Shown here: positions 55,311 through 64,000 of the stretch, one piece after another | How positions within the stretch are numbered: the first letter of the stretch is position 1 | Layout: every line of letters starts with the position of its first letter | Source of the DNA: Hydractinia symbiolongicarpus | Lineage: Eukaryota > Cnidaria > Hydrozoa > Anthoathecata > Hydractiniidae | Assembly: GCF_029227915.1 (NCBI RefSeq) | Contig: NC_079875.1 | Location: 20,079,001 to 20,143,000 of the forward strand | Direction of reading: 5' to 3' | DNA: 64,000 nucleotides | Program-made: the position numbers and the translations under genes | The notes under the pieces: generated by a model | What the model saw: the letters and a program-made list of their open reading frames with translations, nothing else | Database searches by the model: none | What the model was told of the DNA's origin: nothing

Positions 55311-58065
55311 AAAACGTGCGAAAAAGAATATATTTCCGTATGGTGTACGAAAACCGCTGAAAATGCTTGGTTTCTTTCATCCAACAATGGAAAGTGAATT
55401 CACTATTGTTACCGCCCCTGTTTACGTAATCGATAAAGAATCAGCTGGTAATCTGATTGGATACTCAACAGCCAATGATTTAAAAGTTGCTTCAAATTAA
55501 CAATGTCAGTAACGTATCAGCCAATCAGAAAATTAAAGACAACGCCTTCCAAAATATACCGAACGATTATCGAAAAATCTGCGAAAAATTCCAATGTTTA
55601 TGTCATGGGAAAAGAAAATTTTTAAATTATAAATGTAAACTAAAAATCGACGAAAATGTCCGTCCTATCCAACAACGACTTCGACGTCAACCGTATCAAC
55701 TTCGCAAATCTATCAAAGAAAAGCTCGAATCGATGGAAAAAGATGGTTTAATAAGCAAAGTCGATTCACCTCAAGAATGGTTAAGTAATATTGTCGTTAC
55801 ACCAAAATCAAATGGTGATATCCGAATATGTCTCGACGCTCGTGAGATCAACAAAGCTATCGTACGACAAAAATATCCAATTCCTACAGTTGATTCGCTT
55901 ATCGACGAAATCGGAGATTCAAACGTGTTTAGTAAAATAGACTTACGTGAAGCGTATACTCAAATCGAGTTAGATGAAGAATCAAGTAAATTGTTTACAA
56001 GTTCAATCGTTTAATATATGGAATTAATGATGCCGGCGATATATTTCAACAATGTTTGCAATCGAAAATCAGTGATTTACATGGAGTCGAGTGCATCAGC
56101 GACGACATGATAGTCTACTCGAAAAAACATCCATAAACACAAAGAACTATTAAGTAAATTGTTTAAACGTTTGAAAGCTCATGCGTTTAAAGTAAATGGT
56201 AGTAAATGCTTAATTAGTAAAAGTACTATATCATTTTTTGGTATTATTTTATCATCAAGTGGTATCCGTCCAGACCCAGAAAAAGTCCAGTGCTTATCAA
56301 ATGCAAATGCACCAACAAACGTAACTGAGTTAAAATCATTATTAGGACTCTGTACTTACATGAGCCGCTTTAATCAGAAATTTTCCGCGAAAACTACCCC
56401 TCTTCGCGAATTGGTAAAGAAAGATGTAAAATTTACATGGACAGATCGCCATGAACAGGCATTTCAAATGTTAAAATCTGAGCTAACTTCTATTACCGTT
56501 GTATCCTTTTTCGATCCCCGTAAACCGATAACCGGTAAACCGATATGGGTCGATGCTAGCAATTATGCTATTGGTGGTATTCTTTTACAACCGGATGACG
56601 AAGGACATCCAAAACCTGTCTGTTACACCTCTCGTGCATTTTTTCAAAGTGAACAAAAATATTCAGTTACTGAAAAAGAAAGTTTAGCCGTAGTCCACGC
56701 TGTTTCGAAATGGCATGTTTATTTATATCATGCAGAATTTACAGTTATAGTTGATCATAATCCGTTAAAGTTTATTTTAACATCACGTACTAGAGCTACG
56801 CCTCGAATCGAAAGATGGCAGATGAAACTTCAAAGTTACCGATTTGATATTATTTATAAACAAGGTGCGAAAAATATTGCTGATTACATTAGTAGAATAC
56901 GTAACCATGCTCCAACTGGTGAAAACATTACAAATGAATATGCAAATTTTATTACAAATAATTCCGTACCACACTCTATGTCGTTAAATGAAATACGCAC
57001 AGCCTCAGAAAATGATGACGAAATTCAAGAAATACGTAAAGCACTTACATCCGACAATTGGTCCTCGTTACAAAAATATGAAGTTTATAAATAAGAATTT
57101 TGTGAAGTTAATGGTATTATATTACGTAGAAATCGTTTATTTATTCCGGAATCATTAGTGCAGGAAATCATGGAAAAGCACATCGTTCATGTCTTGGTAT
57201 AGTAAAATTAAAAAGTTTGCTACGTTGCAAAGTTTATTGGTACAACATAGACAGAGACATCGAAAATCTCATTCAATCATGTCCATCATGTCAAAAGATA
57301 GGGAGACACAACAAACCAACACCTGTACAAATGACCGAATTACCGACATCACCATGGTCACACATTGCAGCCGATTTTTATGGTAATTTACCGACAGGTG
57401 GTAAAATTCTAGTAATTACAGATTTATTTTCGAAGTTCCCGATTGTTGAAGTTATGAAATCTACGACGTTCAATATTGTATCTACTCGCCTTGATAATCT
57501 CTTTTCAATTTTTGGTTATCCCGAAATGATAAAAACGGATAATGGACCCCCTTGGGACAGTCATGAAATTGATCTATTTTTTAAATCACGTGGTATTGTA
57601 CATGACAGTTCAATTCCTTATTGGCCCAGAAGCAACGGGCAAGCTGAGCGTTTTATGCCAAACTTGAGTAAATTAATCCGTCACTCATCCGACGCTGGTA
57701 CCGACTGGAAAGATACCTTACGATCAATGCTCCTGAATTACAGAAACTGCGTTCATCCAGCAACTAACGAAAAACATTATTTTTCAATTCAATTCAATTA
57801 TTTTTTTGTCGTGAAATCAACACAGGAATACCGACAATGAACAACAAAACGTCACCACAGTACGACACCGTCAAACGTCACCACGATACTTACACTCACA
57901 AAGCAAAACAAACCGCTGACAAACACTGCCGTCCTGCAATCCCAATCAAAGTTAACAGCCAAGTCTTCATAAGAAGGGGTGTAAGAAATAACAAATTCCA
58001 AACAACATATTTACCAGATATATACACAGTAGTTACAGTTAAAGTTAGTAAAGTACAGTTATAAC
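55311..58065 (+). pseudogene. Retrotransposon pol: reverse transcriptase, RNase H, integrase
   Basis: RT (55,487-56,160) with SPQEWLSNIVVTPKSNGDIR, KYPIPTVDSLIDEIGD, FSKIDLREAYTQI; the catalytic strand reads CISDDMIVYS. RNase H (~56,540-56,790): PIWVDASNYAIGGIL, TEKESLAVVHAV, VDHNPLKFI. Integrase (57,217-57,840): zinc finger CPSCQKIG, then HIAADFYGNLP (Asp), IKTDNGPPW (Asp), GQAERFMPNL (Glu): all three acidic residues present. C-terminal part to 58,065. Frame breaks near 56,013, 56,130, 57,095, 57,210 and 57,770, so the copy is inactive. Confidence 0.9.
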
Positions 58066-58243
58066 AGTTAAAAATAACAGAACAAATATTATCAAACGCC
58101 ATATTTCATTTGCAAAACTTGTTTATAACAAAGCAAATGCAACAGATCAGAAATCCGACACAGTCAACAACGATAATATAACACGAAAACAATATCCACT
58201 GCGATCTAAGAAACAGTAACATTAATCTAAAACGATGGGGAGA

Positions 58244-58383
58244 TGTTATGTCGCACATGCTCTATTCGGCATAATACACCAAGAACTTTATTGTATTGAC
58301 TCTGACATATTTTAGTTAAGATTTACGTTATGTTAAGCAAGCACGTCTCCTTTCTTCTCTCCGCAAACCCACGCAACATAACA
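58244..58383 (+). repeat. 3' LTR
   Basis: Matches 54,099-54,238 with about four substitutions (for example TTTCTTG/TTTATTG and GTATCTTTTC/GTCTCCTTTC), so the insertion is not brand new. Confidence 0.92.
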
Positions 58384-58787
58384 GTATCAAGGATTTCTTA
58401 TACCATCCCTGCTTGATCGCGTATTCGTCGAACAGGATCGCTGCCGTCATATAGCCGGTGAGCTTCAGGCCGTCCTGCAGATCCATCTTAGCCCCGGGCC
58501 TAGAAACTCCAGAGCCTTTTTTCCATCCATAACTATCAGGATCGTATACGATACCAGCCTGACGGACTCCCATAGGGAATCAATAACCATGGTTTCCTTG
58601 GGACTAATGTTGCTATCCATGTGAGCCTTGCTTGTTGCCATTTATTATAGCATTTTGAAAATCGCGATATTTGGCTGAGTTTTGCCCTGCTGAGGCTCTC
58701 TATTGTCGCTGGCTTCTTAGATTCGTTTTCACTTCTACCAAATTTGTACCAGACGCCTACTCCTATGGCAAGCACGGCCTGCGCCAT
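58384..58787 (-). pseudogene. Polinton C membrane-associated protein, interrupted at its 3' end
   Basis: Starts MAQAVLAIGVGVWYKFGRSE at 58,787 with a short hydrophobic segment and a charged linker. After a frameshift near 58,575 it continues IVYDPDSYGWKKGSGVSRPG, MDLQDGLKLTGYMTAAILFD, YAIKQGWYKKS. The retrotransposon inserted only a few codons before the end; beyond it, at about 54,090, the reading frame would reach a stop at once. Role unknown; it lies between ATPase/zinc genes and polymerase. Confidence 0.5.
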
Positions 58788-58799
58788 ACATGTAGACTG

Positions 58800-58971
58800 A
58801 CTGTACGGAATTGGCCCCAGAAGAGGTTTTGACTGTAGGCTCTACAGTACCCTCTTGTTGTTTCATTTCCTTTCTTTTCTTCATCAGTGAAGCCAACGTG
58901 TGTCCCTGGGCCACACGCCCGGATGCTTTACTGGTTTTGTGATGACTCTTCTTGTTTCTTCTTCACTCATT
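58800..58971 (-). pseudogene. Small basic Polinton protein
   Basis: ATG near 58,970: MSEEETRRVITKPVK, then a frame change and GRVAQGHTLASLMKKRKEMK with an acidic/Ser end. About 55 residues, Lys/Arg-rich. A nucleic-acid-binding peptide is plausible. It stands between two membrane protein genes on the same strand. Confidence 0.35.
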
Positions 58972-58989
58972 TCTTATAAGCCCTGGTTC

Positions 58990-59550
58990 TCAATGATCTT
59001 CCTTAGTCTCCGCCTCCTCCTCTTTTTTCTTACCCATGTTCCGGGCCGTATGCCCTGCCACCAGAATCGGAGCTAGGCATCTACCAATGGTACAGTACAC
59101 AAGGATACCAAGATCTGTCATAGAGTCTCGGATTATAGGGTCTTCCTCGATATCCTTTCGGAGCTCATCAACATTGTCAATATCAATGAAGTTCCCAATC
59201 AGGTTCGCGTATAGGCTGATCACGTGGGTGGTCAACGCTTTTGCTATTTTTTCACCCTTCTGAAGTTCTCGTTGTACGTACTCGGTATGGACCTTGTCGA
59301 TTTCCTCCTCTGGGGCCTTGTTAACAAAGCCCTCGGTACATTTTTTGGCAAGAAATGTCCTTTGCCTTTGCGTAGGGCGTAGGACCTGACGTTTATTGGG
59401 CGGGGGCTCTACATGTTCATATTCTGCAGATGCTGTGTCGAATACTCGTGCGATATCAGACATTTTCTTTATTATACGTCGATATCGAAAAAAAACATAA
59501 GCGATCAAGGCATACGGTAGAACTATAGCGATTAGTAGGCATACTTTCAT
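58990..59550 (-). CDS. Polinton C membrane protein, unknown function
   Basis: 186 residues from ATG 59,550, uninterrupted. N-terminal hydrophobic helix (CLLIAIVLPYALIAYVFF) then basic RYRRIIKK, a helical middle (KALTTHVISLYANLIGNFID), a second weaker hydrophobic stretch (LGILVYCTIGRCLAPILVAG) and a Lys/Glu-rich tail. Type II or signal-anchor topology is likely. It starts directly after the polymerase stop (59,551), as if co-transcribed. No family named. Confidence 0.55.
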   Translation of the reverse strand: MKVCLLIAIVLPYALIAYVFFRYRRIIKKMSDIARVFDTASAEYEHVEPPPNKRQVLRPTQRQRTFLAKKCTEGFVNKAPEEEIDKVHTEYVQRELQKGEKIAKALTTHVISLYANLIGNFIDIDNVDELRKDIEEDPIIRDSMTDLGILVYCTIGRCLAPILVAGHTARNMGKKKEEEAETKEDH

Positions 59551-62500
59551 TTATTCCCGGGTAGGCACCAAGCGGTAATGGCCACGGGCAAGTGTTGTAA
59601 TCTGGTCAGGCTTTACAAGCCTTTTATCATCTTCCCCGTTGAGTGCCAACTTCGATACCTCTTGCGTATATACCTGATGGTTCTTATTTTGAATCAACAC
59701 CTGGCTTTTGTAGATATCAACGCCCTCCTCCAAGCATCGTCTATAGTCGTCAAAAGTGATAGACTTCTTCCTAACGCATCTCTTTACGCACTTCGCTTTG
59801 CGATCACCGCCCACTTTTGTGGGGCTCTTGTGGGAATAGAGTTTTGCCCTTAGGGTGATGAACTCGGTCATGATATTCCCACTTAGGTCGTCCTTCATCA
59901 AACTCAAGACCTTTTTGTTTTCCCCTATGTGGAGGGGCCTGTTATCATCAGGATTATAGGCAGTCGTATCGAAGCGTGTCTCGACATCCTGCGCAATGTC
60001 ACGGGAAAAGTCCTCTGTTCGTATGTGGTACACAAAGCTGTCCGTATCCATGTAACAGAGCTGTAATTTGCTACCATATTTTGGCTGCATAAAATCGTAG
60101 TGGAACTCGTACATTACCATTTTTGACAGGTCCAGGATGGCCTGCCCTATATACACGGGCTTGTTCATTTTGACCTCGGTCTTGCCCATTTTAACATTTA
60201 GGAGGTGTTTACTGAACCGGCTTTCACTCTTGAATTTCGGCTTCATTACCAACTTCATATACTTCTCCTTGTTGGTAACCAACTGAATGTTGTGGTGGTT
60301 CCGGATATTCTCGATGGTCTTGCCAAACACCGAGAGGTTTATGAGCTTGTAGAAGTCTTTATCGAAATCGTTTTTTCCCAGCAGTTCTCAGTCTAGTGTT
60401 GTGATCAATGTACCCCCCTCAACCATGCCTTCTGGTTGAATTGAATGACTCTATGCACATTCTTCAGCTCAAGCCCATGTTTTAAGGCCTCGTGAAGGGC
60501 TCTGTAGTGCACCACGTACCTCCGCTTGTTTTCCAAATTTGGTACCAGTTTCTCGACCCGTAGGAACGGCAACTCATTTTGTTTGTCATGCAACCTCTCG
60601 GGGTAGTCTATATCTACCTCTAAGATATACCCATGTTTATTGTCTCTAACGAGCTTCTTCTCGATTCGCTTTTCTGTAAATACCTCGACGCTGGAGTTCC
60701 ATTTGAAACCATCTGTTGGTAGGTCTTGACATATCGCCCATCCGTATAGGTTGTTCGCATTGAGGTACTGTAGGTAGGATGATTCAACCTCTGGATCGTA
60801 CTGATCTCCCATGTACTTGTTGTTAGCCTTGGAATAACGGTGTACGGCCTGAGTTATACCTCCACGGATACTTTTTTCAAACATCAGGAGCATGTCGGGG
60901 TCTGTGAGGAGCTCTAGCCTAATACCGATAATAGCGGAGTAGAAATGGGCAAGATCAAGCTTGTAGTTTGTCAAGCACACTTCCCGAAACGTTTCAAACA
61001 CATCGGCCAATAGCAGGACGCCCATGGTGAGATATATATCGTGATAGTCGCCCATTGTGACCACATCACCCTCTGGGGTAATGACATTCCATACCTGTTT
61101 TGCGTATTCATAGTCCTTGTCGCTGATACCCTTCATACTCAACTTGCCGTAGAATGCCTCCTTGGGAGGTAGCTGCAACTCTTCAAATCGTTGCCATCCG
61201 TCCATATACTCGTACGAGTACACGCCTTTTCGAAGCATCAGCCTGAAAGTATCATCCTTGTCGATGAATATGGCCATGGATGGTACGTTTGCATTTAGCT
61301 TCTCCTTGTCTAATTGCTTCGTGGTATTCGAGTCGCAATTTTTACACCAAAACTTTGCCATGTATTCGGCTTCTATGCTCCGGAATTCTAGACAGTTATC
61401 TGCACACTGATGACATTTCCTACCGGCGGCGTTTGTTCCGATTAAGTTGCTTGCCAACTTATCTAATGAGGATGACATGAATCTACAGCTATCTGAGCCG
61501 AATCTCTATGGTCTTATACGTCTCGCCATCACCATATCCCATGCCTGCAAGGGGTACCTTGATTTTAACGTTGAGGCTGATGTACTTTTCAGTATTCTCA
61601 GCGATGCATCCACTGTCCTGGGTGTCATATTTTTCACCCAGTTCCCGGATGAAGAGATGTGCATCATACCCCGAGAGATTGTGGAATATCACGGGTATAT
61701 GACTAGTATTTGAGGTTACAGCTATACAGCTCTGTATAGTGGCAATGGTCTCGAACCTTGCGGTTATTCTCGGAGTCGTCAAACGGCTTTAGGCAGATGT
61801 GGCAGTGTGTGGCCTCGTTATATTCCCTCCCTAGGACCTCTGTCAGTTCAAGCATGGGTTGCTGCGGGTAGGTATAGTATAGCCGTTTGACCTCGTCTTA
61901 TTCCAGATGGTTAACGAACTTCGTCACACAGTCCTCACCCCTGTATACTGTTAGTGGATCTGGCACGTCTCCATAGGCAAAGGTACTATAAGTGCACCAG
62001 CCAGACGGTACATGCTTACTCAGCTTTTTCGTCTTCGTACCCCTAGCATCCTCTACTGGTATCAATAAAATTTAAAAATCGGCATATATAGCAAATGGTA
62101 CCTTGAATTGCATATGACCATCCATATAGTATAACCATTTTTCAGACTCGTTTGGCATCGTGATTTTAACAGCCACATGGTCCTTGCAGTAGCCGTAGTG
62201 CTTGTCCCTTGATTCAACTGTAGGAAAGGCCTGTAGGCAGTTCAGGCAGAAGTGCATCGCATTCCTATTTTTCGAGGTCTTATTGCCTAAGAGCAAACAT
62301 CCTATCCAGCACGTCGTCTACGTTGCTACCCTGGGAGATTGACGTCATGTTACTGTTAAAGGCTTTCTTCACCTCAATGTATTCATCGTTAGCCTCCTCC
62401 GAATTTGGTGGCGTTTTCTTTTTCCACATGATCCATAGGAACAGCTGTACCTTCGCTGATCCCATATCTTCTACCTGCTCCTCAACCAATGTTTTGACGT

Positions 62501-62808
62501 TAGTCCACACCATCCCTATATACCCGTCTACGTCGGCTCCCTCCTATACCCGGAATTTGGAAACTTCGAAGTGTATAGTCTTGCTCCGGCTGATCATATA
62601 GTTTTTGGATATCCTCGAGGTAGTCTTCCTCGGCCTCTTTTTCCACCTCATCATGAAGCGTAGGTCTCGCGATGATGTTATTCGCACTTTTATAGAGATC
62701 CATCACCCTACGCTTGAAGGTAGCATAGATTCTCTTGACCCCCTCTTTTATAGGTTTGGGGACAGCATCAACTAACCAGTTGTACCATACTCGCATTTTG
62801 GTTTTCAC
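59551..62808 (-). pseudogene. Protein-primed DNA polymerase B, Polinton C
   Basis: From ATG 62,808: head with TLHDEVEKEAEEDYLEDI; VNVKTLVEEQVEDMGSAKVQ; a zinc finger-like HFCLNCLQAF...HYGYC (62,260-62,200); exonuclease VIFHNLSGYDAHLFI (61,690); KGVYSYEYMDGW; MGDYHDIYL (61,060). Palm motif A reads LNANNLYGW at ~60,755, with Asn where the catalytic Asp belongs. Motif B SVFGKTIENI; motif C CYMDTDSFVYH is intact (~60,040). The C-terminus ends at 59,551. Frameshifts near 62,520, 62,290, 62,070, 61,490 and 60,400-60,330, and a gap between 62,070 and 61,780. It is the longest polymerase in the window. Confidence 0.9.
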
Positions 62809-62823
62809 GATCGAACGATTTTT

Positions 62824-63072
62824 CTACATTTCGTGTCTCTCAAAAATGTCCATGGCCTCTCGTGTTGGTACTATAGTCACGGGCTTGGCTGGCTTTCGTT
62901 GTCCAGCCCTTCTGGATGGCCTCCGTGGTATGTCCTCCAATAAAGAAATCAATTCAGCCTTGCGTAGCCTGTAATACCCGGTTAAGCCACGACCTTTTGC
63001 AATATCTCGTAATTGTTTCACGGTGTATGTATTCATTTCTTTATTGAATAGATTTTTGTCAGAGTATTTCAT
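62824..63072 (-). CDS. SAP/Rho-N-like small DNA-binding protein
   Basis: 82 residues. Helix-extended-helix pattern TVKQLRDIAKGRGLTGYYRL then RKAELISLLED (~17-46) fits SAP or Rho N-terminal-type domains that bind nucleic acid. A basic PRRPSRRAGQRKPAKP tail follows, then EAMDIFERHEM. An inner Met at position 13 is the likelier start. It is 15 bases before the polymerase start, and such a domain often heads Polinton polymerase genes, so it may once have been fused. Confidence 0.55.
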   Translation of the reverse strand: MKYSDKNLFNKEMNTYTVKQLRDIAKGRGLTGYYRLRKAELISLLEDIPRRPSRRAGQRKPAKPVTIVPTREAMDIFERHEM

Positions 63073-63409
63073 CTTACTCGACTAACGCAGTTGTTCACCT
63101 CTTTACTGCGCATGCGTTGATTGACGGCTTCATTCATCATTCCCCCTACTAGATGCGCTAGAACTTTTTACTCATTTTTGTATGATTTGATGTGCGTAGT
63201 ATACTAGGGAATTGCGCTAGAAATTTTTGACTCATTTTGTATGATATTTGATGACGTCACTGGACTGCTTGGCTCAGCACTGATTATTAGGGAATTTACA
63301 TGGCTAAGCTATGCATGGTACTGGATTGGTTGTGGTTGGCCGGGGGATGTGCGCGATGTGCGTGCGCGAGATGCGCGACTGCGCCAGAAGGAACATTTCT
63401 CTATCTCTG
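63073..63409. other. Right end region of Polinton C
   Basis: Two copies of 'atcatacaaaaatgagt.aaaaa.ttctagcgc' at about 63,146-63,190 and 63,205-63,250 (read on the minus strand), a CGCATGCG palindrome near 63,108, and TGACGTCA near 63,251. The motif is shared with the left end region of Polinton B (15,188). The exact end and inverted repeat cannot be set without the left end. Confidence 0.4.
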
Positions 63410-64000
63410 ACGGTGCTTTAAGGCCATCAGGCCAAAGAAAACATCTTGGCACGTCGTAGTCCATTAAGACTGGCAGAACTAGACCAATGGTAACCTGCAC
63501 AGGCACCTGGAATCAAATGATTTACGTGTAAGGCCTTCAATATTCGGCAAAACTCTATTTTACAGCATTTAGAGACCTGTGCACGTAGTTTACGGAGTTC
63601 TAAGGCCATGATGGCAACGAAAACGACTTTGGACGTCGTAGTTGATTGAAAGTGGAAGGACTAGACCGATGGTAAGCGGCGCAGGCACGTGGAACCTGGC
63701 GTTTTACGTGTAGGGCCTTCATTAGGCCGCAAAAGGGCATACTACGGCCTTCAGACGCCTGTGCACGTAGTTGACGGTGTTCTAATACCATCGCGCAAAG
63801 GAAAACGACTTGGCACGTCATAGTTCATTAAGACTGGAAGGAATAGACCAATGGTAACTTGTCTGGGCGCCTGGAACCACGTACTTTATGTGTAAGGCCT
63901 TAATTAAGCGGCAAAGGACCATATTAAAGCATTTTGAGGCCTGTGCACGTAGTTGACGGTGTTCTAAGACCATCATGGCAAGGAAAGCCCCTTGGGACGT
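63410..64000 (+). repeat. 182-bp satellite, at least three units
   Basis: 'gcacgtag' recurs at 63,581, 63,763 and 63,945, exactly 182 bases apart, with the whole units about 75-85% alike by eye. It continues past the window edge. Short open frames in it are not genes. Confidence 0.9.

Larger units (their letters stand above)
54094..58388 (+). mobile_element. Ty3/gypsy-like LTR retrotransposon
   Basis: ~4.28 kb between LTRs at 54,099-54,238 and 58,244-58,383, flanked by the 5-bp target duplication GTATC (54,094-54,098; 58,384-58,388). LTRs are ~140 bases with TGTTATGT...CATAACA ends and differ at about four positions. A TTGGCGACGAGAA stretch right after the left LTR suits a primer-binding site; GATGGGGAGA before the right LTR suits a polypurine tract. 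The order gag, protease, reverse transcriptase, RNase H, integrase is that of Ty3/gypsy. It is inserted at the 3' end of a Polinton C gene. Confidence 0.93.
47290..63300. mobile_element. Polinton/Maverick-type element C, left end missing
   Basis: A relative of Polinton B with the same order of coiled-coil (minus), capsid-like, small coiled-coil, integrase (plus), then unknown, ATPase, zinc/HNH genes, membrane proteins and polymerase (all minus). The left end is truncated inside the coiled-coil gene, so the left inverted repeat is missing; the right end is between about 63,100 and 63,400. A Ty3/gypsy-like retrotransposon is inserted at 54,099-58,383. Confidence 0.8.

Noticed and set aside
63309-63821. 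Several 60-73 codon minus-strand frames
   Set aside because: They fall in the 182-bp satellite, recur with its period and have no motif.

Overview
The window is repeat-dense DNA from an animal genome, AT-rich overall. The virus-like elements carry protein families I associate with invertebrate, especially cnidarian, Polintons/adintoviruses, and there are spliceable host exons with GT-AG introns. A cnidarian is my best guess for the organism; this rests on recognition of families, not on a marker gene.

Most of the window is nested mobile DNA. Positions 1-3,891 hold Helitrons inside one another, one with a (TA)n tract and a degenerate ~95-bp tandem repeat. Two exons of a threonine-rich membrane protein gene (3,909-4,731, minus) follow, then a broken piggyBac element (5,134-7,036). 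Family-2 Helitron termini lie at 7,059 and 39,987. Between them sits Polinton A (8,117-38,232, ~68-bp terminal inverted repeats), AT-rich, with a poxvirus VLTF3-like late transcription factor, integrase, two tandem coiled-coil/membrane genes, capsid-type genes, packaging ATPase and protein-primed DNA polymerase B. Polinton B (14,940-25,980, ~195-bp TIRs) is inserted at the start codon of A's capsid-like gene. Helitron arrays and a 4.6-kb tandem duplication (28,621-37,829) disrupt A's right arm.

From 38,458 to 46,850 there is a THAP-domain Harbinger/ISL2EU transposase fragment, a four-exon host gene for a predicted ~212-residue secreted protein (42,486-39,971, minus) holding a Harbinger-type MITE and two mini-Helitrons in its introns, a Tigger/pogo fragment, and a broken THAP gene. 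A 182-bp satellite lies on both sides of Polinton C (45,740-46,110 and 63,410-64,000).

Polinton C (~47,290-63,300) is a relative of B, truncated at its left end. It carries coiled-coil, capsid-like, integrase, ATPase, three zinc-ribbon/HNH genes and a long polymerase B gene, and is interrupted by a Ty3/gypsy-like retrotransposon with ~140-bp LTRs and a 5-bp target duplication (54,094-58,388).

The Polinton genes fit a virus-like programme: integrase and polymerase for integration and copying, ATPase plus capsid-type proteins for packaging, VLTF3-like factor for late transcription. All three copies look dead: each has frameshifts, stops and lost catalytic residues. The most interesting signals are regulatory: divergent start codons set at the two ends of a perfect palindrome, stem-loops in short gene spacers with base changes that keep pairing, and a -1 frame overlap at an oligo-A shift site at the same place in two diverged paralogs.
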